From assembly GCA_937911965.1 (NCBI GenBank), contig CALDPL010000054.1, positions 1 through 10,183 on the forward strand: a stretch of DNA of 10,183 nucleotides, in the 5' to 3' direction. The notes beneath the pieces were generated by a model, which saw only the letters and a list, made by a program, of their open reading frames with translations, was not told the DNA's origin and did not search any database. Made by a program: the position numbers and the translations under genes. This document shows, piece by piece, positions 1 through 7,015 of this stretch (positions are counted from its first letter, which is position 1; each line of letters starts with the position of its first letter). Source of the DNA: an uncultured Allomuricauda sp. (GTDB lineage Bacteria; Bacteroidota; Bacteroidia; Flavobacteriales; Flavobacteriaceae).

Positions 1-13
1 CAATCATTTTGTA

Positions 14-301
14 ATGAGCAGGAGAAAGCAAACCCTCTTCCCCAAGCATTTAAAGATTTTGGAAAGCATGGGTGAAAATATAAAATTGGCCAGGAAAAGA
101 CGAAAGCTCACAACATCTCAAGTTGCGGAAAGGGCGGATATTGTACGTAGTACCCTATACTTGATCGAAAAGGGAGATCCGAGCGTGGGTATAGGTGCCT
201 ACTTCAATGTTTTGCGGGTACTTGGCCTACAGGATGATTTTTTGAAGTTGGCATCGGATGATGAGTTTGGAAGAAAATTACAGGATCTAGATTTATTATA
301 G
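14..301 (+). CDS. hipB: HipB-like antitoxin, Xre-family HTH DNA-binding protein
   Basis: This 95-residue protein is a small DNA-binding antitoxin, expected to neutralise the HipA kinase encoded 11 nt downstream and to repress their shared promoter. A Cro/C1-type helix-turn-helix spans about residues 20-72. It starts at MGENIKLARKRRKL, and the recognition-helix region is TTSQVAERADIVRSTLYLIEKG without its last residues, near 33-54. The N-terminal lead (MSRRKQTLFPKHLKILE) is typical of HipB-like proteins that sit beside full-length HipA, so I prefer the ATG at 14 over the internal ATG at 68. The reading frame stays open to the window edge, so an upstream start cannot be excluded. The promoter and operators lie outside the window. 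Assignment rests on the HTH pattern plus the neighbour. Confidence 0.88.
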   Translation: MSRRKQTLFPKHLKILESMGENIKLARKRRKLTTSQVAERADIVRSTLYLIEKGDPSVGIGAYFNVLRVLGLQDDFLKLASDDEFGRKLQDLDLL

Positions 302-312
302 AACGGTTTTGA

Positions 313-1566
313 ATGGTAAATAAAAAGTTCGACATATTTGTTTATGCCCATTGGAAGGGGTTGGAGGAGCCGATGCTGATCGGGATACTTTCAGCACATT
401 ATGCGAAGGGAAAAAAGGCCTTCAGTTTTGAGTATGAAAGGAATTGGATGAAATCCGGCCAACAATCGGTGTTGGATCCGGACATCCAGTTTTATTCGGG
501 CCCCCAATATCCCAATGGCAAGGAAAATTTTGGCATCTTCCTCGACAGTATGCCGGATACTTGGGGAAGAACATTGATGAAAAGAAGGGCTGCCCAAGAA
601 GCCAGATTAAAAAATATGACCCCAAGAACCTTATACGAGATCGATTATTTGTTAGGGGTCTATGATGAAAGTAGAATGGGGGGGCTGCGATTTAAAACAG
701 ATCCGGAAGGACCTTTTCTGGACGATAGTGCCTTGGAGCCAACACCACCATGGACCTCGGTCAGGGAACTACAACAGGCAGCCCATATTTTTGAGAACGA
801 AGCAGATGGTACCGAAATAGGAAAATGGTTGGCAGTTTTGATGGCTCCAGGATCATCTTTGGGCGGGGCCAGACCAAAGGCCAACATAAAAGATGAGGAG
901 GACAATCTTTGGATAGCCAAGTTTCCATCCAAGAACGATACCATAAACAAAGGGGGATGGGAATTTCTGGCCTACCGGTTGGGAATCAATTGTGGTATCG
1001 AAATGGCGCCCTCAAGGATTGAAAGAATCACTGGAAAATACCATACATTTTTCACCAAACGCTTTGATCGGGATAAACGGCAAAGAATCCATTTTTCATC
1101 CGCCATGACCATGACGGGCAACAATGAGGATACCATCCGGGACCAACCTGCAAGCTATTTGGACATTGCGGAATTCATCCAGACCCATGGAGTGGATGTC
1201 GAAAAGAATCTACACCAACTGTGGCGTCGAATCGTGTTCAATATTGCCATTTCCAATACCGATGACCATTTGAGGAACCATGGGTTCCTTTTGACTCCAA
1301 AAGGATGGGTGTTGTCCCCGGCCTATGACATCAACCCCTCAATAGATAAAGCAGGTTTGGCGTTGAACATCGATATGGACAACAACGCATTGGATTTTGA
1401 TCTGGCCAAAAGCGTAGGCGAATATTTTCGCTTGGACAATACTGAAATGAATCAAATTTTAATAGAGGTCCAAAATGCTGTCAAAGATTGGAAGAGCATT
1501 GCTAAACACATTGGGATTCCGAATTCAGAGCAGATACTCATGAGTGGTGCTTTTCGAATAAATTAG
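313..1566 (+). CDS. hipA: HipA-family Ser/Thr kinase toxin (type II toxin-antitoxin)
   Basis: This is a 417-residue protein, close to the usual length of complete HipA proteins. The N-terminal subdomain is recognisable by MPDTWGRTLMKRR (about 80-92). The kinase core follows: a Ser/Gly-rich loop APGSSLGGARPK at 178-189, a likely ATP-binding lysine K203 in IAKF, the catalytic loop SNTDDHLRNH at 314-323 (D317/D318, N322), and the metal-binding aspartate D339 in SPAYDINP. In the characterised E. coli family member the kinase phosphorylates glutamyl-tRNA synthetase and halts growth; the target here is inferred only. S181 or S182 in the loop is a candidate autophosphorylation site. All key residues appear present, so the toxin should be active. 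It is cotranscribed with hipB. Its 3' end lies 48 bp before an insertion sequence. Confidence 0.92.
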   Translation: MVNKKFDIFVYAHWKGLEEPMLIGILSAHYAKGKKAFSFEYERNWMKSGQQSVLDPDIQFYSGPQYPNGKENFGIFLDSMPDTWGRTLMKRRAAQEARLKNMTPRTLYEIDYLLGVYDESRMGGLRFKTDPEGPFLDDSALEPTPPWTSVRELQQAAHIFENEADGTEIGKWLAVLMAPGSSLGGARPKANIKDEEDNLWIAKFPSKNDTINKGGWEFLAYRLGINCGIEMAPSRIERITGKYHTFFTKRFDRDKRQRIHFSSAMTMTGNNEDTIRDQPASYLDIAEFIQTHGVDVEKNLHQLWRRIVFNIAISNTDDHLRNHGFLLTPKGWVLSPAYDINPSIDKAGLALNIDMDNNALDFDLAKSVGEYFRLDNTEMNQILIEVQNAVKDWKSIAKHIGIPNSEQILMSGAFRIN

Positions 1567-1614
1567 GAACAGGCAGTAATAAATTGATCTTTCAGCACAA
1601 TCGAAAGAATGGAA

Positions 1615-1634
1615 TCACTATTGTCCGATAAAAA
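1615..1634 (+). repeat. Left terminal inverted repeat of the IS
   Basis: The outer six bases TCACTA, one mismatched base, and the 13-base core TGTCCGATAAAAA match the inverted right end at 3000-3019. This is the expected transposase binding and cleavage site. Confidence 0.82.
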
Positions 1635-1642
1635 TATAAAAT

Positions 1643-1682
1643 GAGGGGGCCAACCGTATGGAAGAGCCCCCTTCACTTTTTT
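1643..1682 (+). terminator. Terminator-like hairpin inside the left IS end
   Basis: AGGGGGC (1644-1650) pairs with GCCCCCT (1666-1672) across a 15-nt loop. A run of six T follows at 1677-1682. It lies between the left inverted repeat and the transposase start at 1718, so it would stop transcription entering from hipBA. Structures near the left end that limit read-through expression of the transposase are known for other IS4-family elements; this role is inferred here. The ATG at 1658 lies in the loop, another reason not to use it as the transposase start. Confidence 0.6.
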
Positions 1683-1717
1683 ATAGTAATTTAGGTTCAC
1701 CACAAACTCAAAATACT

Positions 1718-2941
1718 ATGGGTAAAACTAATAAATTTTATGGTCAGTCCGTTCTCGGACAGCTGATTTCCCTGATTGACGATACAACGATATCCAGGAA
1801 CGCCAAAAAATTCAATTCGGACAGATACACCAAACGCTTCACCACCAAGGACCATTTGATCAGCATGTTGTTCTGTGCCTTTGCCAAGTGCAGTTCCCTT
1901 CGGGAGGTATCCGGGGCCATGGTGGGGCTCTCGGGCAAGACCGCACATTTCCGCCTCGGGAACCTTCCCTACCGCAGCACCCTTTCGGATGCCAACATGC
2001 GCAGGGATCCGGCGGTGTTCGGTGGGATCTACAACGATCTTCTGAGGACCTACGGGCATTTTATCTCGGACAGCCGGATCAGATCGGTGATCAAAAAGCA
2101 GATCAGGATATTCGACAGCACCACCATAAGCCTGTTCAAGGACATCCTCAAGTGCACGGGACGGATCCCCAAGGATGGCAGGAGAAAGGGCGGCATCAAG
2201 GTGCACACGGTGATCGATGTGGACGCCAAGGTCCCCAAATTGGTCTGGTTCACCAGTGCGGCCACCCACGACCACATCCTGTTGGACAAGCTGGAGATGG
2301 GCCCCGACCTTATCTATGTCTTCGACAAGGGATACAACGATTATGCGGCCTTCAAGCGTTTCTGTGACAACGATACCGGCTTTGTCACCCGGATAAAGGA
2401 CAATGCCGCCTACAGGATGGAAGAGGAGCTCTTCCTGGATGGATGCATCCACAGCGGTGTGGTGGGGGACCAGATCATCGAACTCTTTGTCAAGGAATCC
2501 AAGGGGTGGGTCCGCCTGCGCAAGGTCACCTTTTACGACAGGGTCAAAAAACGCGAGTTCGAATTCCTGACCAACCTCTTCGAGATGCGGCCCGATATGG
2601 TAGCTGCGATCTATAAGCTGAGATGGGATGTGGAGCTGATGTACAAACAGTTAAAGGGCAACTTCCCCTTGAAATACTTCCTGGGGGACAATGAGAATGC
2701 CATCAAGACCCAGATTTACTGCACCCTGATCGTCAACCTATTGTTGACGGTCGTCCAGAAACAGTTGAAAAGGAACTGGGCCTTCTCGAACCTGGTGAGC
2801 TTCTGCAGGATTCACCTGTTCAATTACATACATTTGATGCGCTTTCTGGAGAATCCCGAGAAGGATTGGGCCCGGGACAAACAGAACCTGCACCAGCTCA
2901 ATCTATTTGACAGGGGGGCTTTGGTTCTGAAATTGGAATGA
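1718..2941 (+). CDS. IS4-family DDE transposase
   Basis: This 407-residue transposase catalyses cut-and-paste movement of the surrounding element. The N-terminal part (GKTNKFYGQSVLGQLISLI, about 2-20, through HFRLGNLPYRSTLSDAN near 77-93) resembles the DUF4372-type domain common in Bacteroidota IS4-family transposases. The DDE residues are D133 in IFDSTTI, D203 in VFDKGYNDY and E306 in WDVELMYKQLK. The IS4-family signature Y-x2-R-x3-E-x6-K is exact (Y299, R302, E306, K313). The frame extends upstream to an ATG at 1658, but that falls in the leader hairpin and adds twenty non-conserved residues, so MGKTNKFYG at 1718 is the better start. No frameshift or internal stop is visible, so the enzyme is probably functional. 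Long open frames on its opposite strand are shadows. Confidence 0.95.
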   Translation: MGKTNKFYGQSVLGQLISLIDDTTISRNAKKFNSDRYTKRFTTKDHLISMLFCAFAKCSSLREVSGAMVGLSGKTAHFRLGNLPYRSTLSDANMRRDPAVFGGIYNDLLRTYGHFISDSRIRSVIKKQIRIFDSTTISLFKDILKCTGRIPKDGRRKGGIKVHTVIDVDAKVPKLVWFTSAATHDHILLDKLEMGPDLIYVFDKGYNDYAAFKRFCDNDTGFVTRIKDNAAYRMEEELFLDGCIHSGVVGDQIIELFVKESKGWVRLRKVTFYDRVKKREFEFLTNLFEMRPDMVAAIYKLRWDVELMYKQLKGNFPLKYFLGDNENAIKTQIYCTLIVNLLLTVVQKQLKRNWAFSNLVSFCRIHLFNYIHLMRFLENPEKDWARDKQNLHQLNLFDRGALVLKLE

Positions 2942-2999
2942 AAAAATTGAACGCCCGTTGATATTCAGGGGTTTGACAAATCTAAAAGCCAAATTCTAT

Positions 3000-3019
3000 T
3001 TTTTATCGGACACTAGTGA
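3000..3019 (-). repeat. Right terminal inverted repeat of the IS
   Basis: On the minus strand this reads TCACTAG followed by TGTCCGATAAAAA. It matches the left end at 1615-1634 except for one base. Confidence 0.82.
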
Positions 3020-3147
3020 AATGAAACATGAAAAAAGATTGCAAAATGATGTCAAAACGAGTTTTGAGAAAATATTGAGCCGCCACGCGAGTTGGAGGAA
3101 TCAACGAAGACATACGTTGTTGAAACTAATACGATTTTCTTGATAAC

Positions 3148-3182
3148 AATTAAAAAAAGGGGCGAAAGCCCTTTTTTTAATT
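3148..3182. terminator. Strong bidirectional intrinsic terminator
   Basis: GGGC (3160-3163) pairs with GCCC (3168-3171) around a GAAA tetraloop. The stem continues as AATTAAAAAAA on the left and TTTTTTTAATT on the right, with one bulged or wobble-paired G at 3159. Each strand has a GC stem followed by a T run, so it can act in both directions. Before the IS inserted it was probably the terminator of the hipBA transcript. Confidence 0.87.
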
Positions 3183-3222
3183 ACTTCAGTATTGATGGAA
3201 TCAGCAGAGATAAAGCGGATGG

Positions 3223-3262
3223 GGTTCAATTGGTTTTTTACCAAAACTTGGGTGGAACCAAG
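3223..3262. repeat. Overlapping alternative hairpins
   Basis: Three inverted repeats overlap: GGTTC/GAACC (3223-3227 with 3255-3259), TTGGT/ACCAA (3230-3234 with 3240-3244, T5 loop) and CTTGG/CCAAG (3247-3251 with 3258-3262). The outer and last pairs are mutually exclusive. No function is assigned. Confidence 0.4.
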
Positions 3263-3308
3263 ACTACCTCATATTAGGGGCATGTTCCGTGCGAGTAGGA
3301 CCCAGACC

Positions 3309-3330
3309 AAAAGTGAAAACACCACTTTTT
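3309..3330. terminator. Weak hairpin after the fusion glycosyltransferase gene
   Basis: AAAAGTG (3309-3315) pairs with CACTTTT (3323-3329) across a 7-nt loop, starting 8 nt beyond the stop codon of the leftward gene at 3338. On both strands the second arm ends in T residues, so it may be a weak bidirectional terminator. The low GC of the stem makes this uncertain. Confidence 0.5.
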
Positions 3331-3337
3331 ATATATG

Positions 3338-5608
3338 TTACAATGTATTTGTCACCAGTTTTTTAGTATTTGAACCCTTATTTTCCTTAGATTGAAAAGA
3401 CTCTTCATAGGCCTGCAGTACGGTTAAATGTGAGATAAGATAGGCCAACGAACTTTCGGCCCCTTGATTTCGGTTCACCCCATAATTTTCAAAACCATCA
3501 CAGCACCCTTTGGTCTCAAAATCATACAGACTCATACGCATATCGTTTTCGCCCAAAAACCACATGAACGAGGTGAACAATTTTTTCAGAAAATCACGAT
3601 TACCCGTCAATACATAAGCTTGATGGTACATCAGCACCATGGCCTCGGCATCAATGGGCTGTTGTGCGAACATGGAACGTTCCTTGTCCTTTACATACCA
3701 ATCCTTGTTTCCGATGATGGATAAATAACCATCCTTCATCGTATGTTCGGTAAGAAAATCCATGGTGTCAAAGGCTACTTTGGAAATATCCCCGTCCTCC
3801 AGAACTTCCGCCGCGTGTAGGAGTGCCAAGGGTAAAATACCATTATCATACGCCAGAAGTGACTCAAACCACTTCCAATCTTCTGTATGGTTTTGATCAT
3901 AATGGGAAACCAGTATATTGGCCAACTTATGCAAGGTCCCTTTCATGGCATCATCGGAAGCATTCGTCCTGAGATAATGGCTGATCCCGATCATGGTATT
4001 GGCAATCCCCCTTATGGATTTGATACTGTCAAAATAGGGAACGGCATCGAAAAAGACCAATTTGCCTGTTTGATAATAGGCATCGTTAGGCGCATTTCCC
4101 AAAAGATATCCCAGGGCCCAAATGGTTCGACCAAAGGAATCCTCAGAACCTGTTTCATCCAAAAAATTACGGTTGAAGCTCAGAAAATTCCGAAAAGTAC
4201 CGTCCTTGTTCTGCATGTAATGGATATAGCTCAAATATACGGGCATGAACTCCAGGGCAAGCGGGTCTTTTTTCTGTTTATAGGTCATACAGACCATTAA
4301 AAGCGCCCTGGCATTGTCATCCAGGCAGTAGCCTTCCTTTAAGTTGGGAATCCCGAATTTCGCATGTTGGATAATACCGGTGTCATCGGTCAATCTTTTG
4401 ATATGGACCAGGGAAAACGGGGGCAACAGCAAAGGATCTATGGCGTTTTCTTTCTTTGGCAAGGGCTCCTTGGGTTTCGATAGCACCTGTGCTATAAGAT
4501 CGGTATATTTTTGTCCAATTTTGGGCCAGGTAAGGTCTTGCCCATATTCCGTTGCATTTTCTTGGATTTCGTTTAGGCTTTCTGGATTCTCCAATAATTC
4601 ATTCAAAATTTGGGACAGGCCTTCAGAATCATTAAAATCAAAAAGGCGCCCTTTGTTTTCCACAAGCAATTCTGCGGCATGCCAATATGGGGTGGAGACT
4701 ACGGCGCACCCCGCACCCATGGCATAGGAAAGTGTGCCACTGGTGATCTGTGCCTCACTGACGTAAGGTGTTATATAAATATCGCAGGCAGAAAGATATT
4801 TAAAGAGCTCATTTTCATCTATAAACTCATTGAGCAACAATACATGATCATTAAGTTTCAGTGATTTTATAAGGACCTGGAGATAATTTCGATATTCTTC
4901 CCCTGAATGTCGCAACACATTGGGATGCGTTTTTCCCAATACGATGTACAAAACTTCAGGATGTTTTTCAATGATTTGTGGCAAGGCCTTGATCACGGTT
5001 TCAATACCCTTATTGCGACCGATGAAGCCAAAGGTCAGGAGCAACTTCTTTTCATTCAGTTTAAACTCTGTTCTCGACTCCTCCTTATCAAAATGGATGT
5101 CCGGAACACCGTGTTCTATAAGCACTATTTTTTCTTTGGGCACATCATATATTTCCACCAGAAAGTGAATGGCCTTATGGCTCATCACCACAATTTTATC
5201 GGACATTTTGCAAATTTCCTTTAAGATGGCCTTTTCAGTGTAGGAAGGTGCTTCCAGAATGGTATGTAAGGTCGTGATCAACGGAATGTTCAATCGGTGT
5301 ATTAGGGGCAGTATATAAATACCGCTCAGACCACCATATATGCCAAATTCATGTTCAAGTATACAGGCATCCGCCCCACTGAGATTAATGTAGTTGACGG
5401 CTTCCAGATAATCGGTTTGTTGTTCTTGGTAGATGCTCAGTTTTACTTCAGGGGGGTAGGTATAGTCCTGGTTATGGTCATTCATGGCAAAAACCATAAT
5501 TTCTTTGATTCCCTTGCCGTTTTCCAACATGGAGTGGGCAAGGTTTTGGGTAAACGTGCCAATACCACATTCACGTGGTGGATAGGTACCGATATAAGCT
5601 AGCTTCAT
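3338..5608 (-). CDS. Two-domain protein: GT4-type glycosyltransferase fused to an (alpha/alpha)6 domain
   Basis: This 756-residue protein is about twice the usual GT4 length. Residues 1-375 form a GT-B glycosyltransferase: MKLAYIGTYPPRECGIGTF at the start, EHEFGIYGG (85-93), the second Rossmann lobe opening at LTFGFIGRNKGIE (191-203), and the donor site SEAQITSGTLSYAMGAG (284-300). The usual E-x7-E pair is incomplete: E285 is present but position 293 is Leu. After a linker (about 376-395) comes an all-helical region with CLDDNARAL (428-436), EDSFGRTIWALG (489-500), WFESLLAYDNGILPLALL (580-597) and NRNQGAESSLAYL (712-724), which fits an (alpha/alpha)6 glycosidase-like fold. No signal peptide or membrane segment is seen, so it should be cytoplasmic. 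It is separated from the upstream operon by 237 bp. The donor, acceptor and activity of the second domain are unknown. Confidence 0.86.
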   Translation of the reverse strand: MKLAYIGTYPPRECGIGTFTQNLAHSMLENGKGIKEIMVFAMNDHNQDYTYPPEVKLSIYQEQQTDYLEAVNYINLSGADACILEHEFGIYGGLSGIYILPLIHRLNIPLITTLHTILEAPSYTEKAILKEICKMSDKIVVMSHKAIHFLVEIYDVPKEKIVLIEHGVPDIHFDKEESRTEFKLNEKKLLLTFGFIGRNKGIETVIKALPQIIEKHPEVLYIVLGKTHPNVLRHSGEEYRNYLQVLIKSLKLNDHVLLLNEFIDENELFKYLSACDIYITPYVSEAQITSGTLSYAMGAGCAVVSTPYWHAAELLVENKGRLFDFNDSEGLSQILNELLENPESLNEIQENATEYGQDLTWPKIGQKYTDLIAQVLSKPKEPLPKKENAIDPLLLPPFSLVHIKRLTDDTGIIQHAKFGIPNLKEGYCLDDNARALLMVCMTYKQKKDPLALEFMPVYLSYIHYMQNKDGTFRNFLSFNRNFLDETGSEDSFGRTIWALGYLLGNAPNDAYYQTGKLVFFDAVPYFDSIKSIRGIANTMIGISHYLRTNASDDAMKGTLHKLANILVSHYDQNHTEDWKWFESLLAYDNGILPLALLHAAEVLEDGDISKVAFDTMDFLTEHTMKDGYLSIIGNKDWYVKDKERSMFAQQPIDAEAMVLMYHQAYVLTGNRDFLKKLFTSFMWFLGENDMRMSLYDFETKGCCDGFENYGVNRNQGAESSLAYLISHLTVLQAYEESFQSKENKGSNTKKLVTNTL

Positions 5609-5739
5609 TTTTTTGGGATTGGGTTAAAGGGCATATGTAAGCATTTATAAAATCTGCCTTTTTAGCTCCGATTTTTGATACTTTCTTTGGTTGTAGTGAA
5701 ATCTGGTCGTTTAAACCTTAGTTGGAATGGAGATATAAG

Positions 5740-5756
5740 ATATTGAAAATCAATAT
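5740..5756. repeat. Operator-like palindrome
   Basis: ATATTGA (5740-5746) and TCAATAT (5750-5756) are perfect 7-base inverted arms around AAA. It lies 132 bp upstream of the fusion glycosyltransferase start. The size and symmetry suit a dimeric regulator, but AT-rich palindromes also occur by chance. Confidence 0.4.
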
Positions 5757-5820
5757 AAAAAAGTTGAATAAAAAATGAATAGAGTTACATAATTCACAGA
5801 TTTGGATCTTATTCAAGTCA

Positions 5821-5842
5821 TATGAAATTAACCGGTTTCATA
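5821..5842. repeat. Inverted repeat just after the glycosidase stop codon
   Basis: TATGAAA (5821-5827) and TTTCATA (5836-5842) are perfect arms around an 8-nt loop. The repeat begins 3 nt beyond the stop codon at 5846-5848. It could fold at the end of the upstream mRNA, but it has no GC stem or T run, so I do not call it a terminator. Confidence 0.45.
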
Positions 5843-5845
5843 AGC

Positions 5846-7015
5846 TTACTTTCTAATACCATCAAAAAAAGGGGTCCTTTTTTCTGCCACACATCGGGCC
5901 GCATATAAGTAGTTTGATGCGCTCCAGGTCTGCCAGTCTTGCCCCATGGGCTTTCCGTCCTGGGCCTTGTACCATTCATTGAAACCGAATTCAAGTTCCT
6001 TATTTCTGGCTTTTTTGATAAGCCGGGTCAACGCCAAGAGCTTTTTCTCCGCCAAACCATAGTTTTTGTTGGCCACAAGGGCCGCAATGTAAAACCCGGT
6101 TATAAAGGGCCATATACCGCCATTGTGGTAATTTCCAGGTTGGTTGAAATCAGCGTATCTAGAGACCCAATCCGAATCGCCCGGGTGGATAAAAGGGAAA
6201 AAATTAGGGGAGAGGTCAATGGACAGTTCCTTTGTTTTTCTCATCGAAGAACATGATGTTTCAATCCATTTGATTATGGCCTTTGCCCTTGATGGTGAGG
6301 CCATACCCGATAAGATTGCCATACTGTTGCCCAAGAGATCGAAGCGTTCGCTACTATAGACCTTATAGGACCATAGGGCGTAATAGGGTTGACCGTCAAT
6401 GGTCAGTCCTTCAGGTTCTTTGTCGCTTATTTTATCTGGATAAAAGATTGGTCGCTCCATTTCATTTCTTAATTGTTCGGCTCTCTCAGTATTTCCGAAC
6501 AATTTTAGATAGGTATAGGCCAACGTGTTTACAAACAGCCCATGACCCAGCACCCATTGCTCGTCCCGCCAATCGCTGGTGGGCAGTTGTGCTACCAAAC
6601 AGTGGTCCGATGGGCTTTGGTATTCCATCCACAAAAGGGCTTTTTTTATGGAATTTTCTAAAAAACGGGGTTCTTTGGCCACTTTTCTGAAAATCCCTAC
6701 GGCAATTAGAAACAGGGGAGTGGTATCACTGGCGCCCCGATCTTCCTTATTATGGACCAAAGAGGGAATATGGCCTCTTTTGGACTGGTTTTTGGCCAGC
6801 ATGAGCAAAACATGGCGTACAGTTTGCAACAGTTCGGCATTGTTCGTTACGGCAATCCCCAAGACGGAAACCAAAAGGTCACGGGTGTAGGGTTCGGGAT
6901 ATCCCCAACCGGCTGTTCGCGGCAGATCAAGGAACGGCCCCTTTGAATTGTGCAGGAGCACTTCCAGAGCGGCCTTTTCCGCGGATTTTATGAATTGTTT
7001 GTCTTTCGAGGTCAT
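5846..7015 (-). CDS. (alpha/alpha)6 glycosidase, GH100/glycogen-debranching-like
   Basis: This 389-residue protein resembles the single catalytic domain of neutral invertases (GH100) and amylo-alpha-1,6-glucosidases, which hydrolyse sugar linkages inside an (alpha/alpha)6 barrel. Visible motifs, in order, are GWGYPEPYTRDLLVS (36-50), TSDWRDEQW (146-154), FDLLGNSMAILSGMA (225-239), NYHNGGIWPFITGFYIAAL (295-313), FGFNEWY (343-349) and GQDWQTWSASNYLYA (358-372). D148 and E347 are reasonable candidates for catalytic residues, inferred from position only. No signal peptide is present, so the substrate should be cytoplasmic. Its ATG directly follows the stop codon of the upstream glycosyltransferase gene, with no bases between them, which implies translational coupling and shared function. 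It could equally act as a phosphorylase or binding protein; the exact substrate is unknown. Confidence 0.82.
   Translation of the reverse strand: MTSKDKQFIKSAEKAALEVLLHNSKGPFLDLPRTAGWGYPEPYTRDLLVSVLGIAVTNNAELLQTVRHVLLMLAKNQSKRGHIPSLVHNKEDRGASDTTPLFLIAVGIFRKVAKEPRFLENSIKKALLWMEYQSPSDHCLVAQLPTSDWRDEQWVLGHGLFVNTLAYTYLKLFGNTERAEQLRNEMERPIFYPDKISDKEPEGLTIDGQPYYALWSYKVYSSERFDLLGNSMAILSGMASPSRAKAIIKWIETSCSSMRKTKELSIDLSPNFFPFIHPGDSDWVSRYADFNQPGNYHNGGIWPFITGFYIAALVANKNYGLAEKKLLALTRLIKKARNKELEFGFNEWYKAQDGKPMGQDWQTWSASNYLYAARCVAEKRTPFFDGIRK

Larger units (their letters stand above)
1615..3019 (+). mobile_element. IS4-family insertion sequence, about 1.4 kb
   Basis: The element carries one transposase gene between matched terminal inverted repeats. 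The core repeat TGTCCGATAAAAA is exact at 1622-1634 and, inverted, at 3000-3012. Outside it, TCACTA (1615-1620) also matches inverted TAGTGA (3014-3019), separated by one mismatched base. I therefore set the ends at 1615 and 3019; 1622-3012 is the conservative alternative. With the outer ends, the flanks are AATGGAA (1608-1614) and AATGAAA (3020-3026), a 6/7 match that may be a decayed target duplication. The transposase is visibly richer in GC than the flanking intergenic DNA, which suggests acquisition. The IS sits between hipA and a strong terminator, apparently interrupting no gene. Confidence 0.87.
3020..3337. other. Gene-free interval between the IS and the glycan genes
   Basis: I see no supportable gene in these 318 bases. 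Short frames here have no recognisable sequence and run through hairpins. The interval holds CAAAAC/GTTTTG (3053-3066), CAACG/CGTTG (3102-3119), a strong terminator (3148-3182), overlapping alternative hairpins at 3223-3262, and a final hairpin at 3309-3329. It separates the rightward hipBA-IS block from the leftward glycan block, so it is a convergent intergenic region. Confidence 0.7.
5609..5845 (-). promoter_or_regulatory. 237-bp gap, probable leader or promoter region of the fusion glycosyltransferase gene
   Basis: This AT-rich stretch lies between two leftward genes that otherwise belong to one block, and it is far longer than the 0-13 nt gaps upstream. It contains a perfect palindrome at 5740-5756 and an inverted repeat at 5821-5842. 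I found no match to the Bacteroidota -7 consensus TAnnTTTG on the minus strand, so a promoter is suggested by size and composition only. Confidence 0.4.

Noticed and set aside
1697..2452. 251-codon open frame on the minus strand inside the transposase gene
   Set aside because: It is fully antisense to a transposase with all catalytic motifs, has no recognisable sequence, and is explained by the GC-rich codon use of that gene.
2958..3143. 61-codon + strand frame across the right IS end
   Set aside because: It spans the inverted repeat into flanking DNA and has no protein-like pattern.
3092..3277. Short + strand frame after the IS beginning EESTKTYVVETN
   Set aside because: It has no ATG and runs straight through the strong terminator, and I recognise no family. 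A decayed gene end cannot be excluded.
3223..3305. Possible tRNA or CRISPR-like element
   Set aside because: The hairpins do not form a cloverleaf, no acceptor stem pairs, and there are no regularly spaced direct repeats.
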